DNA of 49,969 bases from an uncultured Acetatifactor sp. (GCA_904501885.1 CAJGCP010000014.1:1-49969); one strand, 5' to 3'. Positions 32,781 to 42,403 are shown, counted from the stretch's first letter. Translations and numbers: made by a program. The notes: generated by a model not told the origin, from the letters alone.

Positions 32781-35021
32781 ATGGAAGATTTAAGAATCAT
32801 CAAAACAGAATACTCTGAAGAAATGCAAAAATCTTTTATAGATTATGCCATGAGTGTAATTATTGCCAGAGCATTGCCGGATGTCAGAGATGGCTTAAAG
32901 CCTGTACAACGTCGTATTCTTTATGATATGCATGAACTTGGCATCAATCATGATAAGCCCTACAGAAAGTGCGCCAGAATTGTTGGTGATACCATGGGTA
33001 AATATCACCCTCACGGAGACAGTTCCATATATGATGCATTGGTTGTCATGAGCCAGAAATTCAAAAAAGGATTGCCCTTGGTAGATGGACACGGCAACTT
33101 CGGCAATATCGATGGCGACGGTGCTGCAGCAATGCGTTATACCGAAGCCAGATTACAAAAAGTAACCCAGGAAACATTTCTTTCCGATTTGGACAAGGAT
33201 GTGGTGAATTTTGTTCCTAACTTTGATGCCAACGAGAAAGAACCGGAAGTATTGCCGGTAAGAATTCCCAATTTCTTAATCAATGGTAGCGAAGGTATTG
33301 CCGTAGGTATGACCACCAGCACGCCACCCCATAATCTGTCCGAAGTAATAGATGCCTTTAAGGCGTATATGAACGACCCGGAAATTTCTACCAGAGAATT
33401 GATGAAATTCATCAAAGGTCCCGATTTCCCCACAGGTGGCGTGGTTACCAACAAGGATGAATTATTAGAGATCTACGAAACCGGTGTAGGAAAAGTAAAA
33501 ATCAGAGGTAAGGTTGAGTACGAAAAAGTAAAAGGCGGAAAAACCAATGTGGTCATTACAGAAATTCCCTATCCCATGATTGGTATGAATATCTCCAAGT
33601 TTTTGCAGGATATAGCAACCCTTGTGGAGACCAAGAAAACCCAGGATGTGGTGGATATTTCCAATCAATCTTCCAAGGAAGGTATCCGGATTGTGATTGA
33701 ACTTCGCAAGGATGCCGATGCCGAGAATTTCGTAAATCTTTTATATAAAAAGACGCGCTTAGAAGATACCTTCGGTGTAAACATGCTTGCCATCAAGGAC
33801 GGAAAGCCCGAAACCATGGGACTTCGTCAGATCTTACAGGCCAATATGGACTTCCAATTTGACATTGCTACCAGAAAGTATACCAACCTGTTGGCAAAAG
33901 AGTTGACCAAAAAAGAAGTTCAGGAAGGCCTCATCAAAGCTTGTAATATCATTGACCTGATCATTGAAATCCTCAGAGGTTCCAAAGACAAGACAATGGC
34001 CAAGAACTGCCTGATGGAAGGCAAGGTGGATGGTATCAAATTCAAATCCAAGGAATCAAAAGTCATGGCTGCCGGATTAAACTTCACCGAGAGACAAGCC
34101 AATGCCATCCTGGACATGAAACTCTACAAACTAATCGGCTTAGAGATCAATGCTCTGATCAACGAGCATGAAGAAACCCTTGCAAACATTTTCCGCTATG
34201 AAGATATTCTGGACAGAAGAGATTCCATGGCGCAGGTGATTATCAATGAATTAGAGCAATATCGCAAGGAATACGGCACTCCCCGTAAGACCCTGATTGA
34301 AAATGCCGAAGAAGCCACTTATAAAGAAAAAGAAATCGAAGAGATGGATGTTGTCTTCCTGATGGATCGATTTGGCTATGCGAGATGTGTAGATATCCCC
34401 ACATACGAGCGTAACAAAGATGCTGCAGATGCGGAAAACAAATATGTATTTGTTTGTAAGAACACAGGAAAGGTATGTCTGTTTACTTCCAGCGGACAGT
34501 TACACACCATCAAAGTAATAGATTTACCTTTTGGTAAATTCAGAGACAAAGGAAAACCTATTGACAATATCAGCAATTTCAATTCTGCAAATGAAGAAAT
34601 TGTCTATATCACAAGTCAGACCCAATTAAATTTACGTCAGGTTATTTTTGTTACCAAACAAGGCATGACAAAAATCGTTGACGGTGGTGAATTCGATGTA
34701 TCCAAACGTACTGTTGCCGCAACAAAGTTAAATGACGCAGACACCGTAGTCAGTGTAATGTCGCTTTTAGAGCAGAGAAATATTATTTTGCAGACCAAGG
34801 ACGGATTCTTCTTGCGATTCTCCATTGAGGAGATCCCCGAAAAGAAGAAGGCGGCGGTTGGCGTCAGGGCCATCAAGCTAAATCCTAAGGACGAAGTCGA
34901 AAAAGTATATTACACCAGAAATCTCATTGAATCCATCATTCAGTATAAGGATAAGCCGGTTGTATTAAATAACATCAAACCCGGCAAACGAGATACAAAG
35001 GGAACCAAAATCCGTGTCTAA
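32781..35021 (+). CDS. parC: Type IIA topoisomerase A subunit (ParC-like)
   Basis: 746 residues. The N-terminal breakage-reunion domain has DYAMSVIIARALPDVRDGLKPVQRR, the catalytic Tyr120 in AAMRYTEAR, and HPHGDSSIYDALV with Ser81 and Asp85 at the quinolone-determining positions, so no classical resistance change is seen. The C-terminal beta-pinwheel is degenerate and lacks the QRRGGKG-type GyrA box, favouring topoisomerase IV over gyrase. It follows parE by 19 bases. Some annotation pipelines would label this pair gyrase. Confidence 0.87.
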   Translation: MEDLRIIKTEYSEEMQKSFIDYAMSVIIARALPDVRDGLKPVQRRILYDMHELGINHDKPYRKCARIVGDTMGKYHPHGDSSIYDALVVMSQKFKKGLPLVDGHGNFGNIDGDGAAAMRYTEARLQKVTQETFLSDLDKDVVNFVPNFDANEKEPEVLPVRIPNFLINGSEGIAVGMTTSTPPHNLSEVIDAFKAYMNDPEISTRELMKFIKGPDFPTGGVVTNKDELLEIYETGVGKVKIRGKVEYEKVKGGKTNVVITEIPYPMIGMNISKFLQDIATLVETKKTQDVVDISNQSSKEGIRIVIELRKDADAENFVNLLYKKTRLEDTFGVNMLAIKDGKPETMGLRQILQANMDFQFDIATRKYTNLLAKELTKKEVQEGLIKACNIIDLIIEILRGSKDKTMAKNCLMEGKVDGIKFKSKESKVMAAGLNFTERQANAILDMKLYKLIGLEINALINEHEETLANIFRYEDILDRRDSMAQVIINELEQYRKEYGTPRKTLIENAEEATYKEKEIEEMDVVFLMDRFGYARCVDIPTYERNKDAADAENKYVFVCKNTGKVCLFTSSGQLHTIKVIDLPFGKFRDKGKPIDNISNFNSANEEIVYITSQTQLNLRQVIFVTKQGMTKIVDGGEFDVSKRTVAATKLNDADTVVSVMSLLEQRNIILQTKDGFFLRFSIEEIPEKKKAAVGVRAIKLNPKDEVEKVYYTRNLIESIIQYKDKPVVLNNIKPGKRDTKGTKIRV

Positions 35022-35045
35022 GTGCAAAGAAAGGATGCAATAGAA

Positions 35046-35597
35046 ATGAGAGTAATTGCCGGAATTGCCAGAAGCTTACCTCTAAAAACGCCAAACGGGA
35101 TGCAAACCAGACCCACCAGCGACCGCATCAAAGAAACGCTCTTTAATATGCTGCAGTCGGACATTCCCGGCGCCGTATTTGTAGATGTTTTTAGCGGTAG
35201 CGGTGGAATTGGCATTGAAGCCCTCAGCAGAGGAGCTAAAAAGGCATATTTTATTGAAAATGATGCCGCTGCAATTCAATGTATTTCACAAAATCTTTCA
35301 TTTACCAAATTGGAAGATAATGCTATAATATTAAAACAGGATGCCGTTGGTGCCATTCATAATATCTATGAAAAGACAGTGGATATTATATTTATGGATC
35401 CGCCCTATGCATCCGGATTGGAAAAATCACTTCTGATTGGATTCTCCAACATGAAATACGTGACTGAAGACACCGTTTTGATTGTGGAAGCTGATTTAAA
35501 GAATGATTTTGCCTGGACAAAAGAATACGGATATAAAATCCTCAAAGAAAAATGTTATAAAACCAATAAACATGTATTTCTTATGAGAGAAGAGTAA
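35046..35597 (+). CDS. rsmD: 16S rRNA (guanine-N2)-methyltransferase RsmD
   Basis: 183 residues from the ATG at 35046, which follows AAAGGA; an upstream GTG at 35022 immediately after the parC stop is less likely. The start MRVIAGIARS and TRPTSDRIKETLFNML are typical. The SAM motif is DVFSGSGGIGIEALSRGA and the catalytic motif is DPPY at 118-121. It methylates G966 (E. coli numbering) of 16S rRNA. coaD follows 15 bases later, the common Firmicutes pairing. Confidence 0.93.
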   Translation: MRVIAGIARSLPLKTPNGMQTRPTSDRIKETLFNMLQSDIPGAVFVDVFSGSGGIGIEALSRGAKKAYFIENDAAAIQCISQNLSFTKLEDNAIILKQDAVGAIHNIYEKTVDIIFMDPPYASGLEKSLLIGFSNMKYVTEDTVLIVEADLKNDFAWTKEYGYKILKEKCYKTNKHVFLMREE

Positions 35598-35612
35598 TCT
35601 TTGGAGGTTGTT

Positions 35613-36113
35613 ATGAAAATACAACGAGCAGTATATCCCGGAAGTTTTGACCCAGTTACCTTCGGTCACTTAGACATCATCAAAAGAGCATCTGAAGCAT
35701 TTGATGAATTATATGTTTGTGTCCTCAACAATAAAGAAAAGACACCATTGTTTTCGGTGGACACTCGTGTTAAAATGTTAAAAGAAGCGACCAAAGATAT
35801 TCCCAATGTAAAAATTGATAGTTTTAGCGGCCTTACCATCAATTACGCAAGGGACAAAGAGATCAATATCATTGTCAGAGGTTTGCGGGCAATCACAGAT
35901 TTTGAATACGAATTACAGATTGCACAAACAAACAGAAAATTTTCCAACGGGACCATTGATACCGTATTTTTAACCACAAGTTTGGAATACGCATATTTAA
36001 GTTCCTCCACTGTAAAAGAAATTGCAAGTTTTGGAGGAGATATCAGCGAATGCGTTCCCCCTTATGTAGCGAAACAGATTTACGAAAAATTTAATGCCAG
36101 CAAAGGAGAATAA
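35613..36113 (+). CDS. coaD: Phosphopantetheine adenylyltransferase
   Basis: 166 residues, full CoaD length, from the ATG at 35613 after TGGAGG. It makes dephospho-CoA from ATP and 4'-phosphopantetheine. The nucleotidyltransferase motif is TFGH at 16-19 after YPGSFDP, and the C-terminal SSSTVKEIASFGGDI motif is present. Order rsmD–coaD with ylbJ nearby matches the ylbH–ylbI–ylbJ region of Bacillus. Confidence 0.96.
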   Translation: MKIQRAVYPGSFDPVTFGHLDIIKRASEAFDELYVCVLNNKEKTPLFSVDTRVKMLKEATKDIPNVKIDSFSGLTINYARDKEINIIVRGLRAITDFEYELQIAQTNRKFSNGTIDTVFLTTSLEYAYLSSSTVKEIASFGGDISECVPPYVAKQIYEKFNASKGE

Positions 36114-36117
36114 TGCT

Positions 36118-36723
36118 ATGAGCAGTAAGATTGAGCAGTTAATTGATGATTTGGAAGAGTACATTGATTCTTGTAAGCCCAAATTTATGTCCAATACCGA
36201 TATCATTGTGAATCGCGATGAGGTGGATGATTTGCTCCGCGAATTAAGAGCAAGTACGCCCGATGAAATCAAGCGTTATCAGAAGATTATCAATAATAAA
36301 GAAGCCATTTTAAATGACGCTCGCGAAAAAGCTCAAGCCCTGATTGATCAGGCAACCGCTCAGACCAACGAGCTCATTAGTGAACATGAGATTATGCAAC
36401 AGGCTTATGCGCAGGCAAACGAAGTGGTAACCACTGCAGCTGCACAGGCTCAGGAAATCTTGGACAAAGCTACCACGGAAGCCAATGAGCTGCGTATGCA
36501 GGCTACCGCATACATCGATGAAAGATTAGCAGAGATTGAAGCTGTTTTAGCATCGGCAATCCAGAATCATTCCGCTCAGTATGAAGTATTGATTTCTTCT
36601 TTGCAGGAATACAATGAGTTGATTTCTGCCAATCGCGAGGCTCTACATCCCGAAGAGGAAACATACGAGCACGTGCCAATGGAAGAAGTGGTGGAAGAAA
36701 ATATCGACTTAGATTTATTATAA
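36118..36723 (+). CDS. Coiled-coil protein of unknown function
   Basis: 201 residues from the ATG at 36118; an earlier ATG at 36113 is closed by a stop two codons later. Residues about 60-160 are a long Ala/Gln/Glu-rich helix with heptad character (ALIDQATAQTNELISE and similar), and the tail is acidic. Relatives in Lachnospiraceae are sometimes labelled ATPase subunit H-like because of the coiled coil, but no functional motif is visible. The start lies 5 bases after the coaD stop, and the gene ends at a strong terminator. It may be a scaffold or DivIVA-like protein; this is speculation. Confidence 0.75.
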   Translation: MSSKIEQLIDDLEEYIDSCKPKFMSNTDIIVNRDEVDDLLRELRASTPDEIKRYQKIINNKEAILNDAREKAQALIDQATAQTNELISEHEIMQQAYAQANEVVTTAAAQAQEILDKATTEANELRMQATAYIDERLAEIEAVLASAIQNHSAQYEVLISSLQEYNELISANREALHPEEETYEHVPMEEVVEENIDLDLL

Positions 36724-36734
36724 CAAGCAATTGC

Positions 36735-36767
36735 AGAACCGGTTTTCCTACGAAAACCGGTTCTTTC
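36735..36767. terminator. Strong intrinsic terminator between convergent genes
   Basis: A perfect 13-bp stem (36735-36747 with 36752-36764), a 4-base CTAC loop, then TTC. The ylbJ stop codon on the other strand (36768-36766) overlaps its edge. Confidence 0.88.
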
Positions 36768-37662
36768 AAAGTGCGAAGATGCACATATAGTATAGCAGGG
36801 AACATATCCCCAGGATGGTTTTATGTACCACGTATTTCCCGATAGATAAGTTTGTTTTTGCAATACAATTATAGGTTTGGCAGATACAACACAAGCCACC
36901 AAAGGATAGCATCCACAAACTTATCATTGGAGCAGCAGTTCCCAAAGCAACCAGACCTCCCGTAATTTCTAAGAACGGATAGAGTAGTATGGCTTTGTTT
37001 TTGAATATCAGTGAGGGCACGATATATAACAGGTTAAACAGTACCATATATCCTCCCATAGAAAGAATCCCTTCCACCGATAAATGGATTGCATTATTTA
37101 ATTCGTCTAATAGGGTTTCTATTCTACATTGTTGTAACAAATGGCCATTACTGTCACTAGATATGGAAGGCATAGTCCGATATATGGTACATCGTAATAC
37201 AAAACCATATAATAAGGGTATTCCATACATTCCCACAAGTAAAAGCGGGACATTTTTTAACCCAAGTAGCGGAATTGCAAAGCCACAAAAATAAACCGGT
37301 CCGATGGAATTAGAGATATAGAGTAAAAACTCAGCCTCTTTTTTGGTGATTTGGTTTGTTTCATACAACTGGGCCGCCACACGGGCTCCCATGGGAAACC
37401 CACACAGCAACCCCATAGTTAGTCCAAAACTTACATTTTTACTACATCTGTATAGAAACGATAAGACAGGGTGTAAAATCATTCCTATTTTTTCAGAGTA
37501 TCCCAATCGGATCACAGTAGAGGAAAGTATCATAAACGGTAACAGCCTGGGAACCATCCGCTCAAACCAAAGCAGTAACCCGGCGGATGCATATTGGAAG
37601 GATAATTCAGGATAGAAAAGAATACAGAGAATCAAGCAAATATAAACAAATGTAATCCACAT
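36766..37662 (-). CDS. ylbJ: YlbJ-like sporulation integral membrane protein
   Basis: 298 residues with about eight hydrophobic segments and the nucleoside-recognition (Gate) domain features GLTMGLLCGFPMGARVAAQL and SNSIGPVYFCGF. In B. subtilis YlbJ is needed for proper sporulation and lies beside rsmD and coaD, as here. No good ribosome site precedes the ATG at 37660-37662, though the protein length fits the family roughly (Bacillus YlbJ is longer, about 400). Orientation opposite to coaD differs from Bacillus only in local arrangement. Confidence 0.8.
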   Translation of the reverse strand: MWITFVYICLILCILFYPELSFQYASAGLLLWFERMVPRLLPFMILSSTVIRLGYSEKIGMILHPVLSFLYRCSKNVSFGLTMGLLCGFPMGARVAAQLYETNQITKKEAEFLLYISNSIGPVYFCGFAIPLLGLKNVPLLLVGMYGIPLLYGFVLRCTIYRTMPSISSDSNGHLLQQCRIETLLDELNNAIHLSVEGILSMGGYMVLFNLLYIVPSLIFKNKAILLYPFLEITGGLVALGTAAPMISLWMLSFGGLCCICQTYNCIAKTNLSIGKYVVHKTILGICSLLYYMCIFAL

Positions 37663-37705
37663 AATTTATGTTTTTCTTTCATTATATTTGAAAAAAGAGG
37701 CATCC

Positions 37706-38419
37706 ATGCGTATTGATAAATTTTTATGTGAAATGAATATCGGTTCCCGCTCGGAAGTAAAGCAAATCTTAAAAGCCGGATTGGTGAAAGTAAATGACCA
37801 TCTGGTGAAACAAGCAGATTTCAAAGTAGAACCATTGGTTGATCTCATCACTTTCAAAGGTCAAAAGTTAGAATATATTCCGTTTTATTACTATATGTTA
37901 AACAAACCTGCAGGTGTGGTTTCTGCAACTACAGACAACACTGCGGAAACGGTAGTTGCATTATTAGGCGCTGATAAGCGGGAGGATCTCTTTCCTGTGG
38001 GCCGATTGGACAAGGATACCACTGGTTTACTATTATTAACCAACGACGGTTCATTGGCGCATCAACTGTTGTCACCAAAAAAACATGTAGATAAGACCTA
38101 TCTTGTAACAACGTCAAAGAAACTATCTTCAGAAGATATTGCAAGATTAGAACAAGGTGTAGATATCGGGGAAGGTCAAATTACCATGCCGGCGAGAGTA
38201 GAATCTATGGACGATTTTCATATTTACCTGACCATACAAGAAGGTAAATTTCATCAGGTAAAACGCATGTTGCAAGCAGTAAACAACAAAGTTTGCGCCC
38301 TGCAACGAGTGAGCTTTGGTCCCTTATCTTTAGATGAATCTCTTCTGCCCGGGGAGTACCGTTCGCTGACCGATGAAGAATTGACGAAATTAAGGAGCAC
38401 AGTATGCACGAAATGCTAA
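37706..38419 (+). CDS. RsuA-family 16S/23S rRNA pseudouridine synthase
   Basis: 237 residues from the ATG at 37706 after AAGAGG. An S4 RNA-binding domain occupies about 1-50, followed by the pseudouridine synthase domain with catalytic Asp102 in VGRLDKDTTGLLLLTND and a C-terminal EGKFHQVKRML motif typical of RsuA/RluB/RluE/RluF. Which uridine it modifies cannot be settled; small-subunit U516 (RsuA) is the usual annotation at this length. The next gene overlaps its last 16 bases. Confidence 0.9.
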   Translation: MRIDKFLCEMNIGSRSEVKQILKAGLVKVNDHLVKQADFKVEPLVDLITFKGQKLEYIPFYYYMLNKPAGVVSATTDNTAETVVALLGADKREDLFPVGRLDKDTTGLLLLTNDGSLAHQLLSPKKHVDKTYLVTTSKKLSSEDIARLEQGVDIGEGQITMPARVESMDDFHIYLTIQEGKFHQVKRMLQAVNNKVCALQRVSFGPLSLDESLLPGEYRSLTDEELTKLRSTVCTKC

Positions 38420-39072
38420 AAAATAAGGAGACCATTATTTTTGATTTGGATGGCACCCTAGTGGATTCTATGTGGATTTGGAAAGCAATTGATATTGAAT
38501 ATTTAGGTCGCTACAACATTGCATTGCCACCTGATTTACAAGCGAAAATAGAAGGCATGAGTTTCGATGAAACAGCAATTTATTTCAAACAGGAATTTGC
38601 AATTCCTAATACCCTGGATGAAATAAAAAACACCTGGAACGAAATGGCTATGGATTACTACCTTACAAAAGTCAATTTAAAAGAAGGTGTGCATGAACTA
38701 TTAGAATACTGTAAGGATAACAACATTAAATTAGGTATTGCAACCAGTAATTCCAAGGAATTGATGACTGCAATTGCAAAAGTACATGAGTTAGACCAAT
38801 ATTTTGACTGCATTATGACAGGATCTGATATATTAAAAGGAAAACCCGCACCGGACATCTACCTGACAGTGGCTTCCAAACTCCAGACACATCCTTCCAA
38901 ATGTCTTGTGTTTGAAGATATTGTTCCCGGCATCATGGCAGGTAAAAATGCAGGAATGACGGTCTGTGCAGTGGAAGATGTATATTCTGCAGACAAACGC
39001 AAACAGAAGCAGGAATATGCAGATTATTATATTGAATCTTATAAAGACCTATGGTTAAGTGATAGGATATAA
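38404..39072 (+). CDS. HAD superfamily hydrolase (beta-phosphoglucomutase-like)
   Basis: 222 residues. Motif I is FDLDGTLVDS with the nucleophile Asp14 and Asp16; a helical cap follows; motif II is IATSNS; the lysine and motif IV lie in GKPAPDIYLTVA and VFEDIVPGIMAGKNAGM. This subfamily I layout fits sugar-phosphate phosphatases or phosphoglucomutases. The start overlaps the preceding gene and is supported by AAGGAG. Substrate unknown. Confidence 0.9.
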   Translation: MHEMLKNKETIIFDLDGTLVDSMWIWKAIDIEYLGRYNIALPPDLQAKIEGMSFDETAIYFKQEFAIPNTLDEIKNTWNEMAMDYYLTKVNLKEGVHELLEYCKDNNIKLGIATSNSKELMTAIAKVHELDQYFDCIMTGSDILKGKPAPDIYLTVASKLQTHPSKCLVFEDIVPGIMAGKNAGMTVCAVEDVYSADKRKQKQEYADYYIESYKDLWLSDRI

Positions 39073-39075
39073 ATT

Positions 39076-41025
39076 ATGCAAACGACAGATTTTCTTCCGA
39101 TTTGTAAAGAAGATATGATCAAAAATAACATACAGCAATTTGACTTTGTCTATGTCATCGGGGATGCCTATGTGGATCATCCCTCCTTTGGTCATGCCAT
39201 CATTAGCCGTTTGCTACAATCTCATGGATATACTGTAGGCATTATTTCACAACCGGATTGGAAAGACCCAGGCAGTATAGCTATCTATGGATGTCCCAGA
39301 CTTGCATTCCTCATCTCAGCAGGCAATATGGATAGTATGGTCAACCATTATTCTGTATCCAAAAAAAGGAGACAAACGGATGCGTATACGCCGGGTGGAG
39401 AAATCGGCAAACGTCCGGACAATGCCACCGTATGTTATGGTAATTTAATCCGTCGCACCTATAAAAACGTCCCAATTATTATCGGCGGAATCGAAGCCAG
39501 TTTACGAAGATTGGCCCATTACGATTATTGGTCCAATTCCTTTAAACGCTCCATATTGTTAGATAGCCAAGCGGACCTGATTTCCTATGGTATGGGGGAA
39601 AAATCCATCGTGGAAATTGCGGATGCATTACATTCAGGCATCAACATCAAAGATATAACTTTTATCCCAGGCACGGTGTTTAAAACAAAGCAACCGCAGA
39701 ATATCTATGAAGCCATAACTTTGCCTTCCTACGATACCATGAAGGCGGAAAAAAGTGCCTATGCGAGAAGTTTTGCGGTGCAGATGGAAAATACGGATTT
39801 TGTCAACGGGAAACCCCTGGTAGAGGGATATGGTGATGTTTATGTGGTGCAAAATCCTCCACAACCACCTTTGTCCACTGAAGAAATGGATGGCATTTAT
39901 GATTTGCCTTACACAAGAACCTATCATCCTATGTATGAACAAAAGGGTGGAATACCGGCCATTGCAGAAGTGAAATTTTCCCTGGTAAGCAACAGGGGAT
40001 GTTTTGGTGCCTGTAGTTTTTGCGCCTTAACCTATCATCAGGGACGCACCATCCAAACACGCAGTCATACATCTCTTGTAGAAGAAGCCATCGCATTAAC
40101 GCAGGAGAAGGATTTCAAGGGATATATTCATGATGTGGGCGGTCCTACTGCAAATTTCAGGCAGCCTTCCTGTCAAAAACAGTTAAAATACGGTGTTTGC
40201 AAGAACAAGCAATGTTTGTTTCCCACGCCGTGCAAAAATATGGTGGCCGATCACAGGGATTATTTAGATTTGTTACGCAAGCTTCGCGCTTTGCCCAAGG
40301 TAAAGAAAGTCTTTGTACGGTCCGGCATCCGCTTTGATTATTTGATGGCGGACAAAGATGATACCTTTTTCAAAGAACTGGTACAATATCACATCAGCGG
40401 TCAGTTAAAAGTTGCGCCTGAACATATCTCTGATGTGGTGTTACAACGTATGGGAAAACCACAAAATGCAGTATATGAAAGTTTTACTAAGAAGTATAAA
40501 GCACTAAACGAAAAATATGGAAAGAATCAATTTTTGGTTCCTTACCTTATGTCATCTCACCCCGGCTCCACGCTAAAGGAAGCCGTTGAACTGGCCGAGT
40601 ATCTCCGGGATTTAGGATATATGCCGGAACAGGTACAGGATTTTTATCCAACTCCCGGCTCTGTTTCCACTGTGATGTATTATACAGGCATAGACCCCAG
40701 AGATATGAGCGAAGTCTATGTGTGCAAAGACCCCCACGAAAAGGCAATGCAAAGGGCGCTGATACAATATCGGAATCCCAAGAACTATGATTTGGTATAT
40801 GAAGCTCTGAAAAAAGCCGGAAGAGAAGACTTAATTGGATTTGATAAGAAATGCCTGATCAAACCAAGGCAGATGAAAAAGTATTCAGAAAACAAAACAA
40901 ATACGAATTATTCCAATAAAACAAATCGCTCTCAAGGAAAAAACACAACAAAAAACATAAAGGATGCAACTAAGCCCACAAAGAAAAGAACCATCCGAAA
41001 TGTTCACAAGAGCAAGAAAGGGTAA
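39076..41025 (+). CDS. YgiQ family radical SAM protein
   Basis: 649 residues. The N-terminal UPF0313 region (FDFVYVIGDAYVDHPSFGHAI) precedes the radical SAM cluster motif Cys309-x3-Cys313-x2-Cys316 (CFGACSFC). Further cysteines around CKNKQCLFPTPCKN may bind a second cluster. The last 50 residues are Lys/Asn/Thr-rich and likely unstructured, possibly nucleic-acid binding. Function of YgiQ is not established. It starts 3 bases after the preceding stop, with no strong ribosome site, implying translational coupling. Confidence 0.9.
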   Translation: MQTTDFLPICKEDMIKNNIQQFDFVYVIGDAYVDHPSFGHAIISRLLQSHGYTVGIISQPDWKDPGSIAIYGCPRLAFLISAGNMDSMVNHYSVSKKRRQTDAYTPGGEIGKRPDNATVCYGNLIRRTYKNVPIIIGGIEASLRRLAHYDYWSNSFKRSILLDSQADLISYGMGEKSIVEIADALHSGINIKDITFIPGTVFKTKQPQNIYEAITLPSYDTMKAEKSAYARSFAVQMENTDFVNGKPLVEGYGDVYVVQNPPQPPLSTEEMDGIYDLPYTRTYHPMYEQKGGIPAIAEVKFSLVSNRGCFGACSFCALTYHQGRTIQTRSHTSLVEEAIALTQEKDFKGYIHDVGGPTANFRQPSCQKQLKYGVCKNKQCLFPTPCKNMVADHRDYLDLLRKLRALPKVKKVFVRSGIRFDYLMADKDDTFFKELVQYHISGQLKVAPEHISDVVLQRMGKPQNAVYESFTKKYKALNEKYGKNQFLVPYLMSSHPGSTLKEAVELAEYLRDLGYMPEQVQDFYPTPGSVSTVMYYTGIDPRDMSEVYVCKDPHEKAMQRALIQYRNPKNYDLVYEALKKAGREDLIGFDKKCLIKPRQMKKYSENKTNTNYSNKTNRSQGKNTTKNIKDATKPTKKRTIRNVHKSKKG

Positions 41026-41028
41026 GCA

Positions 41029-41802
41029 ATGAAAATCGCAATTATCACAGGTGCTTCCTCTGGGATCGGCATGGAATTTGCCCGTCAGATGGATGCAGGC
41101 TTCAAAAATATAGATGAGTTTTGGCTGGTTGCCAGAAGAGAAGAAGCATTACAAGAATTATCTGCGGAATTAAATCATGTTTGTAGAGTATTCCCTATGG
41201 ATATTACCGAGGAAGAGAAGCTGGACCAAATGGTTACAACCATCTATGAAACCGACGCTACTGTATGCATGTTAATCAATTGTGCAGGATACGGCATTAT
41301 GGGGACCTTTGATCAACAGGAAAGAAATGCGCAGACCGGTATGATTCGTTTAAATTGCGAAGCATTGACAAATATTACCCACCGTCTGATTCCTTTTATG
41401 AAAAAGAATAGCAGAATCATTCAAGTAGCTTCCAGTGCAGCCTTTCTTGCACAGCCTGATTTTGCTGTATATGCTGCAACCAAGGCATATGTATTGTCAT
41501 TTTCCAAAGCATTACGGGAAGAACTATTGGAACGGCAAATTTATGTGACAGCAGTTTGTCCCGGTCCTGTGGATACACCTTTCTTTGACATTGCAGAGGC
41601 CACCGGTACAACACTTAATATCAAAAAGTTTACGATGGTCAAAGCAAAGGATGTGGTATCTTTGGCACTAAGAGATTCCTATGACAAACGCGCCATGTCT
41701 GTATGCAGTGTACCCATCCAAGCCTTTTGGGCAGTGGGAAAACTGGTACCCGACAACATTAGTTTGGCTGTTGCTAGAAAATGGAAGGAATTGGGTTGGT
41801 AA
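41029..41802 (+). CDS. SDR family oxidoreductase
   Basis: 257 residues with an intact classical SDR active site: TGASSGIG at 7-14, NCAG near 84-87, Ser135/Ser136, Tyr148 and Lys152 (YAATK). The layout resembles the YqjQ/DltE-like short-chain group that acts on lipophilic or unknown substrates. It lies 3 bases after the YgiQ gene, and the next ATG lies 1 base after its stop. Unlike the SDR of the sugar operon, all catalytic residues are present. Confidence 0.88.
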   Translation: MKIAIITGASSGIGMEFARQMDAGFKNIDEFWLVARREEALQELSAELNHVCRVFPMDITEEEKLDQMVTTIYETDATVCMLINCAGYGIMGTFDQQERNAQTGMIRLNCEALTNITHRLIPFMKKNSRIIQVASSAAFLAQPDFAVYAATKAYVLSFSKALREELLERQIYVTAVCPGPVDTPFFDIAEATGTTLNIKKFTMVKAKDVVSLALRDSYDKRAMSVCSVPIQAFWAVGKLVPDNISLAVARKWKELGW

Positions 41803-41803
41803 C

Positions 41804-42388
41804 ATGGAACTCTCCAGATTGTTCAACAATGCAAAATATAAAGGTTCTAAAGGATATTTAAATACTCAAAAAAAATATGAGATAGGGCGCACCATTCTTT
41901 ATTTCTTCATTTCTGCATCCCTATTTATTGCCGGATATATCCAAACAAAAGAACGCATCAATGTATTAAGTCTTGTTGCTGCATTGGGATGCCTCCCGGC
42001 ATGCAAAAGTCTTGTAGTAGCCATTATGTTTTGCCGATACAAAAGTTTAGACAAAACCATAGCAAATAAAATAGAAGAGAACGCAAAAGGGTTATATAGC
42101 CACTTTGATATGGTATTTACCTCTGAAAAAAAGAATTTTCTCATCAATCATCTTGTGGTACATCAGAATTTAATTATAGGTTATTCTAACCACCCTTCTT
42201 TTGAAGAAAAAGCCTTTTATGAACATATCCAAAACATTTTAACTTTGGATGGACACAACGATGTAACCGTTAAGATTTTTACAGACATAACAAAGTATGA
42301 ACAGAGAGTAACACAATTACAGGAACTACCCTTTTCATCCGAACAGGCAATTTCCTTATGCCAAACTTTAAAAAGTGTTACCTTATAA
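41804..42388 (+). CDS. Membrane protein of unknown function
   Basis: 194 residues from the ATG at 41804, immediately after the SDR stop; the open frame extends further upstream only by overlapping the SDR gene in another frame. Two hydrophobic segments (about 31-48 and 54-75) suggest a membrane hairpin, followed by a soluble domain of about 115 residues with no motif that I recognise. It is flanked by an SDR and an RluA-type gene in a dense run, so it is probably a conserved housekeeping-type protein of the lineage rather than an acquired one. Confidence 0.75.
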   Translation: MELSRLFNNAKYKGSKGYLNTQKKYEIGRTILYFFISASLFIAGYIQTKERINVLSLVAALGCLPACKSLVVAIMFCRYKSLDKTIANKIEENAKGLYSHFDMVFTSEKKNFLINHLVVHQNLIIGYSNHPSFEEKAFYEHIQNILTLDGHNDVTVKIFTDITKYEQRVTQLQELPFSSEQAISLCQTLKSVTL

Positions 42389-42403
42389 CCACAGCGAGGA
42401 AGT

